From Mesostigma viride (lineage: Eukaryota; Streptophyta; Mesostigmatophyceae; Mesostigmatales; Mesostigmataceae): DNA of 58,035 bases. Of the stretch, positions 29,645-39,271 are shown piece after piece. The notes under the pieces were generated by a model. That model saw nothing but the letters and a program-made list of their open reading frames with translations, was not told the origin of the DNA and made no database searches. How positions within the stretch are numbered: position 1 is the stretch's first letter; each line of letters starts with the position of its first letter. Position numbers and translations under genes: made by a program. The stretch covers positions 1 to 58,035 of the forward strand of contig RPFO01001465.1 of the NCBI GenBank assembly GCA_009746045.1. Direction: 5' to 3'.

Positions 29645-30361
29645 TGTAACGACTAAAAATGATCATCTGCATCATCCATAGTCCAAATATGAAAGATCTT
29701 TTACCTGGGTTGCTTTCTTGAGTTACAGATCTTCAAGTATCCGAGCAACGTTGAGATGGAAATTCCACAGCACGTGATTTAGGGAATCACAACCCCTTGT
29801 AGACACAAAGACAAGCTCGTGTATAGACGACCTCTGTGGAACTAAAGGACGTCTATAGCCAAGGGGCTCTTAGGAATGGACAACAAAGACAAGCTTTATT
29901 ATACCATGATGAATCAAAACCAACGTAGCAACATTATGGCGACCCCACGTCCTTGATATCGACGTGCTTGTCGAACTTGCTTCAACCTTAGCCTGAAGAG
30001 AACCAATCAGAATCATGGAATTCTATACAAGATCTTCGTATCCATCCTAGTCACACAAAACAGAACAACACCACACACAGCCTGGCAGAATCTTTCCATG
30101 AGATCCTGAATCTGTCGTAAGCACTGAAGTCCCAAAGGAGCATTTAAGACTCAATAGTACCGACCAACAAACTATAACCCCACGTGGATCAGGCCACGAC
30201 CAATGAGGGCTCCTACCAGTCGGTTGACAAAGTATTAGCTCAAAGTACCGTCGTCTTAGAAACCTCCTAACTTTCTCAATACTGATCCAAAAGTCCTCGA
30301 ATAAAAGCCAAACATTCACAAAACAAAGGATGTAACAACAAAGTCATTTTTGCTTGTTACA
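29645..30361 (-). repeat. gypsy element 3' LTR
   Basis: 717 bp, TG...CA ends with 6-bp terminal inversion TGTAAC/GTTACA. Nearly identical to 45398-46114. Confidence 0.95.
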
Positions 30362-30366
30362 TATCT

Positions 30367-30824
30367 AGTTGGAACGAGTCTAACGACGATGGACAACTGC
30401 CGAAAGCTGAAATGGAAGGATGGTTGTATTAGCAATAATACAATGAGAGTAGTGTAAGCTTGAGGGCTCAGAATGGAACGTCTGGGCAAACTCGGGTGCT
30501 GCGGCACTCCCCAGTGCTACGCCTATATGCCTATGGCAGTGCTACCTGCAGCACCTACCAGTGGACAACTGTACACTGCAATGCCATGCGACCACGTCAC
30601 TAGCAACCAGCTAAGACTCGGCCCGTCAGGCCCGGCTACACCGGACCTGGCGGGTCGATCTAGCCCCTAGGAACAGTCTGGCACTAACTGCACGTCAGTC
30701 CACATGACGCCTCAGTACCGTACACCCTGCCGTACAGTACTGAGGTGTCCCGCTCAGCCGCGGTAGGCAATACGCGGCGCGCAGGCCGGAAATCCGTGTG
30801 TCAGCCTAAGCATCTCATCTAACT
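30367..30824 (-). repeat. E3 3' LTR
   Basis: 458 bp, AGTT...AACT, differing from 38415-38872 by only a few substitutions. Confidence 0.95.
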
Positions 30825-30843
30825 CCCATTATGTTTTCCTTTC
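30825..30843 (-). other. E3 polypurine tract
   Basis: GAAAGGAAAACATAATGGG on the coding strand abuts the 3' LTR. Confidence 0.65.
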
Positions 30844-31891
30844 AGGTTGAAGGGTAGCGACTTCAAGCCTGATCCTGCCCAGCTAGGAGACTGACTCCAA
30901 GCTGACTGAGGTGCTGAGCAACTGACACCCATACTGCAACATCTGGACTGAAAAAGATGGGCCCCAGAACTCGTGCAATACTTGTGATGGCATCACGTTT
31001 AGCTCAACATGCCCGGGGAGTTCCTCCTCCTCGCGAGCTCACAAGGGAGATAGCTATGCCTGTCTGCCTATCCAGGGAGTGCATCACCAGCCAAGAGAGC
31101 CATTGTAAAAAAATGCCAAGGTAACCGTTTAAGAGGTTCCATGTTGTTCCATCATCATCGCCCACTCAGAGAAAAAATACCCAGCCAGGCTGGGTCAACT
31201 GAGCTCAGGTTACCTGCAACCTGAGGAGTGACAGGGACAGGTTTATTGCACCCTGCACTGTCCATGTTGTACCTGCACAACATGTGAGGACCAGCCACCC
31301 CTGCCCTGCACAGAGGGGGCTGAAGTCCTAGTGACAGGTGACAGGACTATGACATCCTGGACCTGGCCACGTTGCACCTGCACAACGTGTGAGGACCAGC
31401 CACCCCTGCCCTGCACAGTGGTGGCTGAAGTCCTGGTGACAGGTGACAGGAATATTTCATCCTGCACCTGTGCTGAGCACGTTGTACTAGACAACATGAC
31501 AGCACCCATGCCTTTACTGCCACTGAACAGTGAGGCCAGGTGGCCCAGGAGATCCACAGTGAACTGGGGTCCTGGGTAACCACCTGTCAAGGGAGCTTTG
31601 ACCCTCCACTTGAATGGGAGGCACCTGAGCCACTGAGCTCAAGGCCAATCCACCAAGGCATACAACCCTAGTGGAGAAAGAATGTGAGATACATCCCATG
31701 CCCACCTATGAAGGTGGCATAACGAAATTCCATGGTGTTGAAAAAATCAAAACAGATTTTATTGGCATAGGGCACGCAGATGCATGAAAACAGACTCCAA
31801 CCAACCCCCCTTGCTGGAAGCCACAACCTACCCCTTGGACCTGCCCAAGGGGTACTGGGTTACCTAGGCGGCCCTGGTGAACAGGACCCTG
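30844..31891 (-). other. E3 3' untranslated region with tandem repeat
   Basis: Non-coding. Around 31240-31455 a 105-bp unit (CACAAC.TGTGAGGACCAGCC...GTGACAGGTGACAGG) is tandemly repeated about twice, with further partial copies. Confidence 0.7.
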
Positions 31892-33290
31892 CTAGGCGTC
31901 CCCCCTATGGGGCAGGGTTGCCTGCTTGCCATAGGGGTTCATCAAGTGGTACAACAGCTGATATTGTTCAGCTGCCTGCTGAGGCACTTTAGTGAGTGCA
32001 TCAGCAGCGTTGTGTTTGTCCTCCACGTGACGGGTGGACTCCCAGTAGGTGGACTCCTGTTTAAGGACCACCCAGTCAAGATCAGTGTGCACAGCATAGG
32101 GGTTAGCAAGGAAACTGAGGACTGACTGACTGTCAGTGAGCAAGTGTGCCACCACCCCAGCATTGCTGCCTGCTTGCATCTGCAACCAAACCAGCACATG
32201 ATTCAAGTACCTGGCATGAAGCACTGCTGACACCACTGCCCTGCACTCAGCAGCATTGCTGCTGACAGCCTTGCGTCTATGCAACCGGCTGTACCATGAA
32301 ATGAGAGACAAGGGTGCATCATCATTCTGCACAAAATACAAGCCTGACTCCCTTGCCTGCAACTTGGTAATCTGCCTGGACTCCATGGAACTATCCATCA
32401 TAGCTTGGATGTGAATGGTTTTGTGGAGATCCAAGGAGTGCAAGATAAGGGGAGGGCCTTCCTGGAGAGTTTTGGTGATGGCTTTGTGACCTACTTGCAT
32501 CAAGACATCATCATCAACTCTGCTAACCACAGCCAGGTGAGGTGCACACGTTGAGCACAACCACCCCAGCTTGCCTCTAATGGTAGGACAGGCTCCAGGT
32601 TTGATTTTTGTTTGCAAAACCTCCAAGCAGCTGTGCATGTAATCATTGGGAGAGTAAAGTGCACACACCCACTGGTTTTGATGCTGCTGGAGTTGTAACA
32701 TTGTGCCACAAAATTTTATGGCAGTGGTGCCCAGCTCTACTTGCTTGCCAATCTCAAAATGCTGTGACACTTGTTGAATAAAATCATCTACAGCACGCCT
32801 TGGCCCAGCAATCAGCTGATCATCCCCATGCCACACAAAGGTGAGTATGCCATGAGGGTGTGGGACCACAAAGAAGCAAGGGTCTATGTCATCATATCTA
32901 GCCCCTAGCTTTTCAAACACAGCCTGAGCTGACATCCTGAAAATTCGAGGAGCTGATTGCAGCCCTTCAACACCTATGTTAGCTTTCAGGTACTGCTGAG
33001 GGATGTGTTTTGCCCAAACTCTGGGAGTGGAGACTACATACACCTGACCATGCCACACTTGTTGTGCTATCTCAGGTGAGCCTTTCAGGAAAGCCCTTTT
33101 AATGTCTGTAGCCTTACATACATAGTCATCCCCATCATTGAGATGACCCACAAAGACAGACAGCAAGATTTTTAGGATGTTTGCTGAATGCCTGGCGTGT
33201 ACAACTCTGCCTCTGTCAGATCAGTGGTGCCCTTGAACTCTGTCACACAAGGTCTAGCATGGAAAATGACTGACCCATCTGCTGCTGGCT
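31892..33290 (-). pseudogene. E3 reverse transcriptase and RNase H
   Basis: The frame 31892-33166 (424 codons) starts within RT. The N-terminal RT strands (LRLKFVCKHK, RPCVTEFKGT, ELYTPG) are in another frame at about 33170-33290, so one indel separates them. Motif A is CKATDIKRAFLKG (about residue 20) and the catalytic box is VWHGDDQLIAG (about 112), HGDD in place of YVDD as in E2. RNase H follows: MMDSSMESRQ, SSNAAECRAV, LLTDSQSV, NAADALTK, preserving D-E-D-D. The enzyme ends 14 residues after ADALTK, as in copia elements. Confidence 0.85.
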
Positions 33291-33308
33291 TATGTTTACA
33301 CACAAACT

Positions 33309-35291
33309 TCAGGCGCAAGTGCTTGCACCCTGCAGGCTTTTTGTCAATAGGTGTGACAGGTGGAGTATGAGAGGGCTAAGAGGATCTGGCACTACCCATT
33401 CTTCCCTGGCCTTGTTAAAGGCCTCCACCCATTTTAGGAATCCTATGTGTGTGCGACAGTCTTGCTCTATCTGTTCATAAGAAAGAGGAGACATTTTAGC
33501 CACATCATGCTTGCCCAATCCAAATGAGGTGGGATGAAGTTTTTGGTTGTGAACCAAGTCTGCCACACAGGGTTCTTGCCCTGGGGCATACTTGGGTGTA
33601 GCAAATTTTACAGAAGCAATGTTGGTGTTAAGAAGTTTTTGAAGGGAAATTTTGAAATGAGTCAGATCAACACCACCCAGGTCCTGGATGGATAGTCTAT
33701 CACTGGAGATAATGACACCAGGGTAAGAAAGAAAAGGATCCCCCAACAAAGCATTCCCTTTATAACCTTCCAATACCTGAAAAGAAGTGGGGATACCAAG
33801 TATAGTCAACATGACCTGACCTTGTACCTTGAGGGATGACTGCCCTGAGAAATCAGCCACATGGTGCCAGGGTGAAGTTTCCAAAGGCATATGGGGCACA
33901 GCCAGGGCACTGATAATGCTGACCTGGGCTTGTGTGTCCACTGCAACCGTAAATGGGCTATTGTCATTCTGCCCAACCTTCCCCACCTTAGCTGATCCTG
34001 CAGCAGTTTGAGCTTTAGCTCTATGAGCTGCTTGTAAAATGCGAACAGCGTCTGCTAGGCTGCGTTTGGAAGGTGCAGCTAGTGGCTGAGCTATGTTCAC
34101 ACTTGAAGAGGTGATAGGTTGCTGATCACCTGTTTTGCCAATGTGACCCTCTGCTGCAGGGGGCCAAGCCTGCAGTGACTGCCTACAATCATCAAGGGTG
34201 ACCTGGGTGTCACAGTGGGTGTGGCTCTCACACTCACCAGTGGGTGTTCCAAACAACCACTCACTGGGCAACGCTGGGATGCCAGGCAACTGTACAGGGC
34301 TGTCGGCCAACAGCTCTTCCTCCTCTGCCACGTCTGACACAGTTGGAAAATACAATTTCATCCTGTGAGGTGAACACCTGTGAATCTTTCCCGTGTCATT
34401 GTGTTTAACTAACACTGTCCTGCCAGTGGTGTTAAACTTTAGGATGGTGGCTGGCCCATGCCAGGTACCCACCTTGCCTAGTCCCGACTCCTTGTAGAAT
34501 AGGACCTGATCCCCTTCTCTGAAGGTGGGACGTGGATGCTTTGCATCCTTGACAGCTAACCTGCTAGCTGTCTGTGCTCGCTGTGCGTTGTATAGGGCTA
34601 GTACCTCAGGTGGATAAATGCCTGCATGCAATCCATCTGGTGTAATGATCACCCCTTGTGGGGTTTTCATGAGTGGCCTCCTGTTGAGGACTTGGCACAA
34701 CCTGGTGGACCACAGAGCTCTGTCAGCATATGACCCACTGTCAGCCAGCAGATTGCCATCTTCCTTGGCTACAAGGGTTTTAATGGACCTGATGGCCCTT
34801 TCAATAATGCCTTGCCTCTCATGATCTTCTAGCCCAGCCAGATCAATAGCCTCACACCCTGGTTCATTGGCAAGACACGTGAACTGCTGATCCAGTAACA
34901 ATGCCTCCACAGGGTAGTACCTGGCCTGAGCAATCAAGAGAGCCCTGAGCAACTGTGTCTTGTCCATTCCAGGTAATGGTTCAATGGTTGTGTACCTTGA
35001 CCATGCATCTTTAAGTGCCAAGTAAGATTGTCCTTTGATATGAAAGACATCTCCTACCACCCTGCCCTTGCACTTAGGTGGGGTAGCTACATGCCACTTA
35101 GGGGGTTTGGGTGCATTGAACTGACAATGCTGGCAGTGGGATCTGACCACCTGGCATGCACGTCTGAGTGCTGCCCCCCCTATTGCTGCTGCCACCACCT
35201 CTGCACTCACTTCATGCCCATAAAGGAAATGCAACTGCAAAGCAAGCTCCTGAAAACTGATATGAGCATCCTCTGAGGGGACACTCTGCAC
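33309..35291 (-). CDS. E3 integrase and protease-like domain
   Basis: 660 codons. Zinc domain: LHFLYGH (about 25) and CQHC (about 58). The core includes GDVFHIKG, ALKDAWSRY, LLLDQQFTC and GIIERAI with D-x29-E spacing. An SH3-like tail follows (EGDQVLFYKESGLGKVGTW). After a 100-residue linker comes VAVDTQAQVSIISA (about 450) and NALLGDPFLSYPGVII, the paired motifs of a retropepsin with Gly of DTGA replaced by Gln. The C-terminus leads towards RT, which lies in another frame. The 35207-35291 stretch overlaps the gag-side frame. Integrase-before-protease order is unambiguous here because both domains share one uninterrupted frame. Confidence 0.88.
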   Translation of the reverse strand: MQSVPSEDAHISFQELALQLHFLYGHEVSAEVVAAAIGGAALRRACQVVRSHCQHCQFNAPKPPKWHVATPPKCKGRVVGDVFHIKGQSYLALKDAWSRYTTIEPLPGMDKTQLLRALLIAQARYYPVEALLLDQQFTCLANEPGCEAIDLAGLEDHERQGIIERAIRSIKTLVAKEDGNLLADSGSYADRALWSTRLCQVLNRRPLMKTPQGVIITPDGLHAGIYPPEVLALYNAQRAQTASRLAVKDAKHPRPTFREGDQVLFYKESGLGKVGTWHGPATILKFNTTGRTVLVKHNDTGKIHRCSPHRMKLYFPTVSDVAEEEELLADSPVQLPGIPALPSEWLFGTPTGECESHTHCDTQVTLDDCRQSLQAWPPAAEGHIGKTGDQQPITSSSVNIAQPLAAPSKRSLADAVRILQAAHRAKAQTAAGSAKVGKVGQNDNSPFTVAVDTQAQVSIISALAVPHMPLETSPWHHVADFSGQSSLKVQGQVMLTILGIPTSFQVLEGYKGNALLGDPFLSYPGVIISSDRLSIQDLGGVDLTHFKISLQKLLNTNIASVKFATPKYAPGQEPCVADLVHNQKLHPTSFGLGKHDVAKMSPLSYEQIEQDCRTHIGFLKWVEAFNKAREEWVVPDPLSPLILHLSHLLTKSLQGASTCA

Positions 35292-36580
35292 ACCTTGGGA
35301 ACCATAGATGTGAAGGTTGGTTTAGAGACATAATCTTCTGAAACCAGCTGTAGCACCTTTCCAGAACTGCTCACTGCTCTGACAGTGGGGCATGCAGATG
35401 AAAGAGGTGAAGCAGGCACACTCAAGCCAGCATGAGAGGGAGACTCACACTTCTTGCCGTAGGGAGGCCGCTTGCAGTCCTTGGGGTCACCGTGGGGCGG
35501 CCCGTGGCACTTGTGGCACAGGACGTCCAAATGCCCCAGCTCGTCCACGTTCTTGCGGCAGGTGGGCCGCATGGTACCTCATGCCACAGCGGGTGCACCG
35601 CTGAGAAGCCTTGTCCTCCTTGTCCTGCTTTTTGTTTTTGTTGTTGTTGTTATTGTTGTTGTTTTTGTTTTTGTTATTGTTGTTGTTGCTGTTGTTGTTG
35701 TTGTTGTTGCTGTTGTTGTTGCTGGAGCTGCCCCCCTTGGAGGGAGACTGCCCCTTACCCTTGCCCTTGCCCCAGCCCCTGCCCTTGCCCTTGCCCTTGC
35801 CCTTGCCCTTGCCCTTGCCCTTGCCCTTAAACACTGTCCCAGCAGGGACTTCACCTGCCATGGTTACAGGTCTCTTGCTCCTGTCTTCCCTCTCCCTGTC
35901 CTCCTCCTCCCTATCCTCCCCCCTGACCCTCTTTACAGAGGTGCCCATGGCCCCCTGGCTTAGTGGGGCCAGGGCCAGCTTGATATAATCCAATGCCTCC
36001 TTCATGTCCTCCCAGTACTTTGCCATTCCTGTTGCAAGCATAGCGTAGGTGTTTTTGTCAAGTTTGAGTTTCTCAAGGAAGGAACGCAGCAAGAACTTGT
36101 GATCTAGCTGCTGGACATCAGGACGTGCTTTGATGGCTAGCTCATATTTCTTGGTCTCAGCCACATAGTCTACGGAGGTGACCCTGTATTCCTCTACCCA
36201 CCTGAATGCCCCATATATGTCCACAGATGAGGGGGTGGAGAGGAGGTCAGTTAGCTCCTTCATGAAGCCTCCCAAACTGCCCTAGCCTGCGTGTCCTGCC
36301 ACTTGGGATACCTACGCTGGAAGACAAGGATGAGATTCTGAATCTGAGAGGAGGACTGATGGTAAAAATCCCCCTGCATGAGAGATCCAAACCAATTCTT
36401 GACATTCAGTTCCTCCCTAGCCAGCTGAGAGAGAGAAGTGCATGATTCCCCTGCTCCCTAGTATACCCCTCAGGCAGCCCCCTGACATTAATCCTATCCA
36501 CAGGACGGTTTTCATTGTATGTGGGCCACCTGGAGGGGGATGCAGGGGGAGGGAGAAGATGGTGTTGCTGCTGCAGCATT
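35207..36580 (-). pseudogene. E3 gag, with GKGK and poly-Asn tracts
   Basis: A likely start ATG lies near 36580 (MLQQQHHLLPPP); frame changes occur near 36425 and 36280. The frame 35487-36275 carries the helical gag core (FRWVEEYRVTSVDYVAE, HKFLLRSFLEKLKLDKN), an acidic/Arg stretch, a Gly-Lys repeat encoded by CCCTTG units and a long Asn tract encoded by GTT repeats, then CTRCGMRYH. One base later the frame 35207-35572 continues with PTCRKN, LCHKCHG and DPKDCK. This completes a double zinc knuckle like that of E1. Confidence 0.7.
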
Positions 36581-36609
36581 CACAGGAGAGACATGCTGAG
36601 AGGGAGGTG

Positions 36610-38371
36610 CTACTGAGTGAGCTGAGCAGGAGAGGCAAGCATGGGCTGTGTAGGATGGGTAGGCAACATAGGGGTGGGCTGGGTGGGGGTGTGAGTATGT
36701 GTGACTTCCCGCCTCCTGCTGCGGGCCTCCTCCCAGTCATGGAAGGTGGGAGAGAGAGACACGTCATCGTCAGTAGGGTTAGTAAAATCATGATGCAGCC
36801 AGGTAGGCAACCACCTACCCGCCCCTTTCAGGATGGCATTGTGCAGGAGCTCCAGGAGTCGCACCAGGCGAACCCTGTTACCCTGCACCCTCCTCCTGAG
36901 AGGAGGGCCTGCAGGGCAGGCAGCAAGTCGTCGCACACCCTGCGTGTGTCCGCGTGGAGGTTGGGCAAGCCCAGGATGTGCGTGATAATCGCACACACCA
37001 GGCTGCCCGCCTCCGCGACGTGCATCTGCTGGCTCCTGTCGGCCAGCCCACGGAAGGAGGCTGTGGCAGCCTGAATGGCCCGCCACACAGGCTCATCACC
37101 CAGGGTGATGAAGTCCTGACCTTCCAGGTCGCCGTCCAGCCGTGCCGGCTGCTGCCCTGCCAGGTGGGACCCTGAGGCCCCTCCGGCCCAGCCAGGGCCT
37201 TGTCCTGTTGCGACTAGAGGGGGCCTGCCCCCCAGAGCCGCTGGAGGTGCCAGTGACACCCTCCATGGGAGTTACCTCCCCCGCCTGCGCCGGAGGCGCC
37301 GGCGTCGCTGCCGGGGTCCCTGCGACCCCGGGAGCTGGCGTCGCCGCCGGGGTCCCTGCAACCCCGGTGGCCTCCTCAGCCACCTGGCCCCCCACGCTGG
37401 GCGGGGGAGCCCGCTGCTGAGGCTGGACCCTCTGACCTGCCAGAGGGTCCTGGGTGGTTTCACCACCCATGGGCGTGGTAGGGGCGTCTGCCGCCCCGCG
37501 CTCCGTCGCAGGCGGCATCGCAGCCGCCTCGCGCCTCTCCGGGCCCCAGCCAACTGGCGTGACTTGGGGCCACGGCGCCAACGGAGTCAGCGTGATCTCC
37601 TGCTTGGCGACCACGCGCAGCGCCTCTCTCTGACGCTGCCTGGACGCCCACTGATCCACAGTGCCTGGATTGCGCCTCGGCCGATTGGCGAAACACCACA
37701 TCCAAACTGCCACCTGGATCAGGTGGAACTGCATCCGCAGTCGACTCTCGAGCAGCGTGTGCGTCCGATGAACATCCATCGCATGCGTTGGCTCATCGGC
37801 GGTCAACTGAAAACGCTGACGAATGATCCAGCCGTTCACCGAGATGAACGCTGGGATGTCATCTTCCCCGATGGGGAGAAGATGCGGTAAGCGCCCGAAC
37901 TCGACAGGCGGCGGAACATGCGCACCATACCGGTCGATGTCCAGGATGGCCATCTGTCGGCCCACCGAGAGATTACCAGACGTCGCAGGCGTCTGGGAAG
38001 AAATCTCTAACGATCAGGCCGTGGCCTCACAGGCGGCACCTCCCCGTCCTCTTCCGAGGAGTCACTCCGTTCACGGACCCCATCACCTGCGATGGGGGAA
38101 TTACGTGCCCGGGGAACCTGCCCCCCGAGTGCCATGGCGGACGAGCCGCCAGTGGCAAACGGACGTCCGCTCGCCATCCCCCGGGCGCCGGTCCCCACCT
38201 GCGGGGTCCGACGCCTGGGGTGGTCGGCGACCACCGTGCGGAAGGTGACGCTAGGCGTCACCCTCGCTGCATCGTTGGCGGAGGGCGTGCCCTCCGGCGT
38301 GAGTCGGGGGGATGTGCGCCTGGCAGGCGCCTTCCCCTTGTTGTTGTTGTCGTTGACGTTGTTGGAAGCCA
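36610..38371 (-). pseudogene. E3 ORF0, long extra ORF before gag
   Basis: ATG at 38371 (MASNNVNDNNNKGKAPARR) follows the primer site by about 30 bp. Three frames (38007-38371, 37096-37965, then 36610-37259) join through indels to give roughly 580 codons. It contains a disordered Ser/Pro/Arg start, a globular segment (FGRLPHLLPIGEDDIPAFIS, RMQFHLIQVAVWMWCFANRP), Pro/Ala repeats (VAGTPAATPAP twice), and a helical end (GSLVCAIITHILGLPNLHAD). No recognised family. It occupies the position of E2 ORF0 and is similarly helical near its C-terminus, but I cannot establish homology by eye. Confidence 0.5.
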
Positions 38372-38401
38372 TATTTTTTGTTTTTCGGAAAAAATAAAAA
38401 A

Positions 38402-38414
38402 GCTTTTCAGTCCA
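38402..38414 (-). other. E3 primer binding site
   Basis: TGGACTGAAAAGC begins directly after the 5' LTR. TGG complements a tRNA CCA end; the tRNA species is not identified. Confidence 0.65.
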
Positions 38415-38872
38415 AGTTGGAACGAGTCTAACGACGATGGACAACTGCCGAAAGCTGAAATGGAAGGATGGTTGTATTAGCAATAATACAATGAGAGTAG
38501 TGTAAGCTTGAGGGCTCAGAATGGAACGTTTGGGCAAACTCGGGTGCTGCGGCACTCCCCAGTGCTACGCCTATATGCCTATGGCAGTGCTACCTGCAGC
38601 ACCTACCAGTGGACAACTGTACACTGCAATGCCATGCGACCACGTCACTAGCAACCAGCTAAGACTCGGCCCGTCAGGCCCGGCTACACCGGACCTGGCG
38701 GGTCGATCTAGCCCCTAGGAACAGTCTGGCACTAACTGCACGTCAGTCCACATGACGCCGCAGTACCGTACGCCCTGCCGTACAGTACTGAGGTGTCCCG
38801 CTCAGCCGCGGTAGGCAATACGCGGCGCGCAGGCCGGAAATCCGTGTGTCAGCCTAAGCATCTCATCTAACT
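38415..38872 (-). repeat. E3 5' LTR
   Basis: 458 bp, AGTT...AACT. The sequence is unrelated to the E2 LTR apart from the terminal four bases. Confidence 0.95.
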
Positions 38873-38888
38873 TATCTCCCCCTCAAAA
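38873..38888 (-). other. gypsy polypurine tract
   Basis: TTTTGAGGGGGAGATA on the coding strand. It originally adjoined the 3' LTR at 30361; E3 inserted within its last bases and duplicated TATCT. Confidence 0.65.
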
Positions 38889-39271
38889 CTGGACCTCCCA
38901 GGTCCAATAGCCAAACTCTTGAAGGCAGAGGAACATTGAATAGAAATCCACCATCTCTTGGGAAAAGCAGATGGGTTTTTACATCCCTGGAAACAGGGCC
39001 TCCTATCTCATAAACATCTAGTCACAGGTATATACAGCAGACAAGTCACTACCTTATCTACTATAAATCCAGATAAACACAGCAAATAATAAAAGGTCTT
39101 CCATTCAGCATCCTGGAACCTGGAACTCTGGACTGGAACATCAGAACTGGACTGGAGCTCCCCCATCATCCATCCTGGAATCCCCCCTTCACACCACAAT
39201 CAAAAGCACCTTCCATGCTCTTCCATCATCCTTCCCCCACCATCTTCCTTCTCAGCTCTGTTCTTCACAGG
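38889..39271 (-). other. gypsy element 3' untranslated stretch
   Basis: Non-coding between the polypurine tract and the end of the 3' ORF; several imperfect CATCCTGGAA/TTCCATCATCC repeats. Confidence 0.5.

Larger units (their letters stand above)
30367..38872 (-). mobile_element. E3: complete integrase-first LTR retrotransposon
   Basis: 8.5-kb element with 458-bp LTRs (30367-30824, 38415-38872) ending AGTT...AACT, flanked by TATCT on both sides (30362-30366, 38873-38877). It is minus-strand, with primer site TGGACTGAAAAGC after the 5' LTR and a polypurine tract before the 3' LTR. Gene order: ORF0, gag, integrase, protease-like, RT, RNase H. Several frameshifts disrupt the ORFs. Confidence 0.95.

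Noticed and set aside
30047-30319. 90-codon frame also present at 45800-46072
   Set aside because: It lies within the gypsy LTRs and is duplicated only because the LTR is; no protein motif.
35610-35830. Plus-strand Leu/Val/Cys-rich frames
   Set aside because: They are antisense shadows of the GTT and CCCTTG repeats encoding Asn and Gly-Lys tracts of E3 gag.
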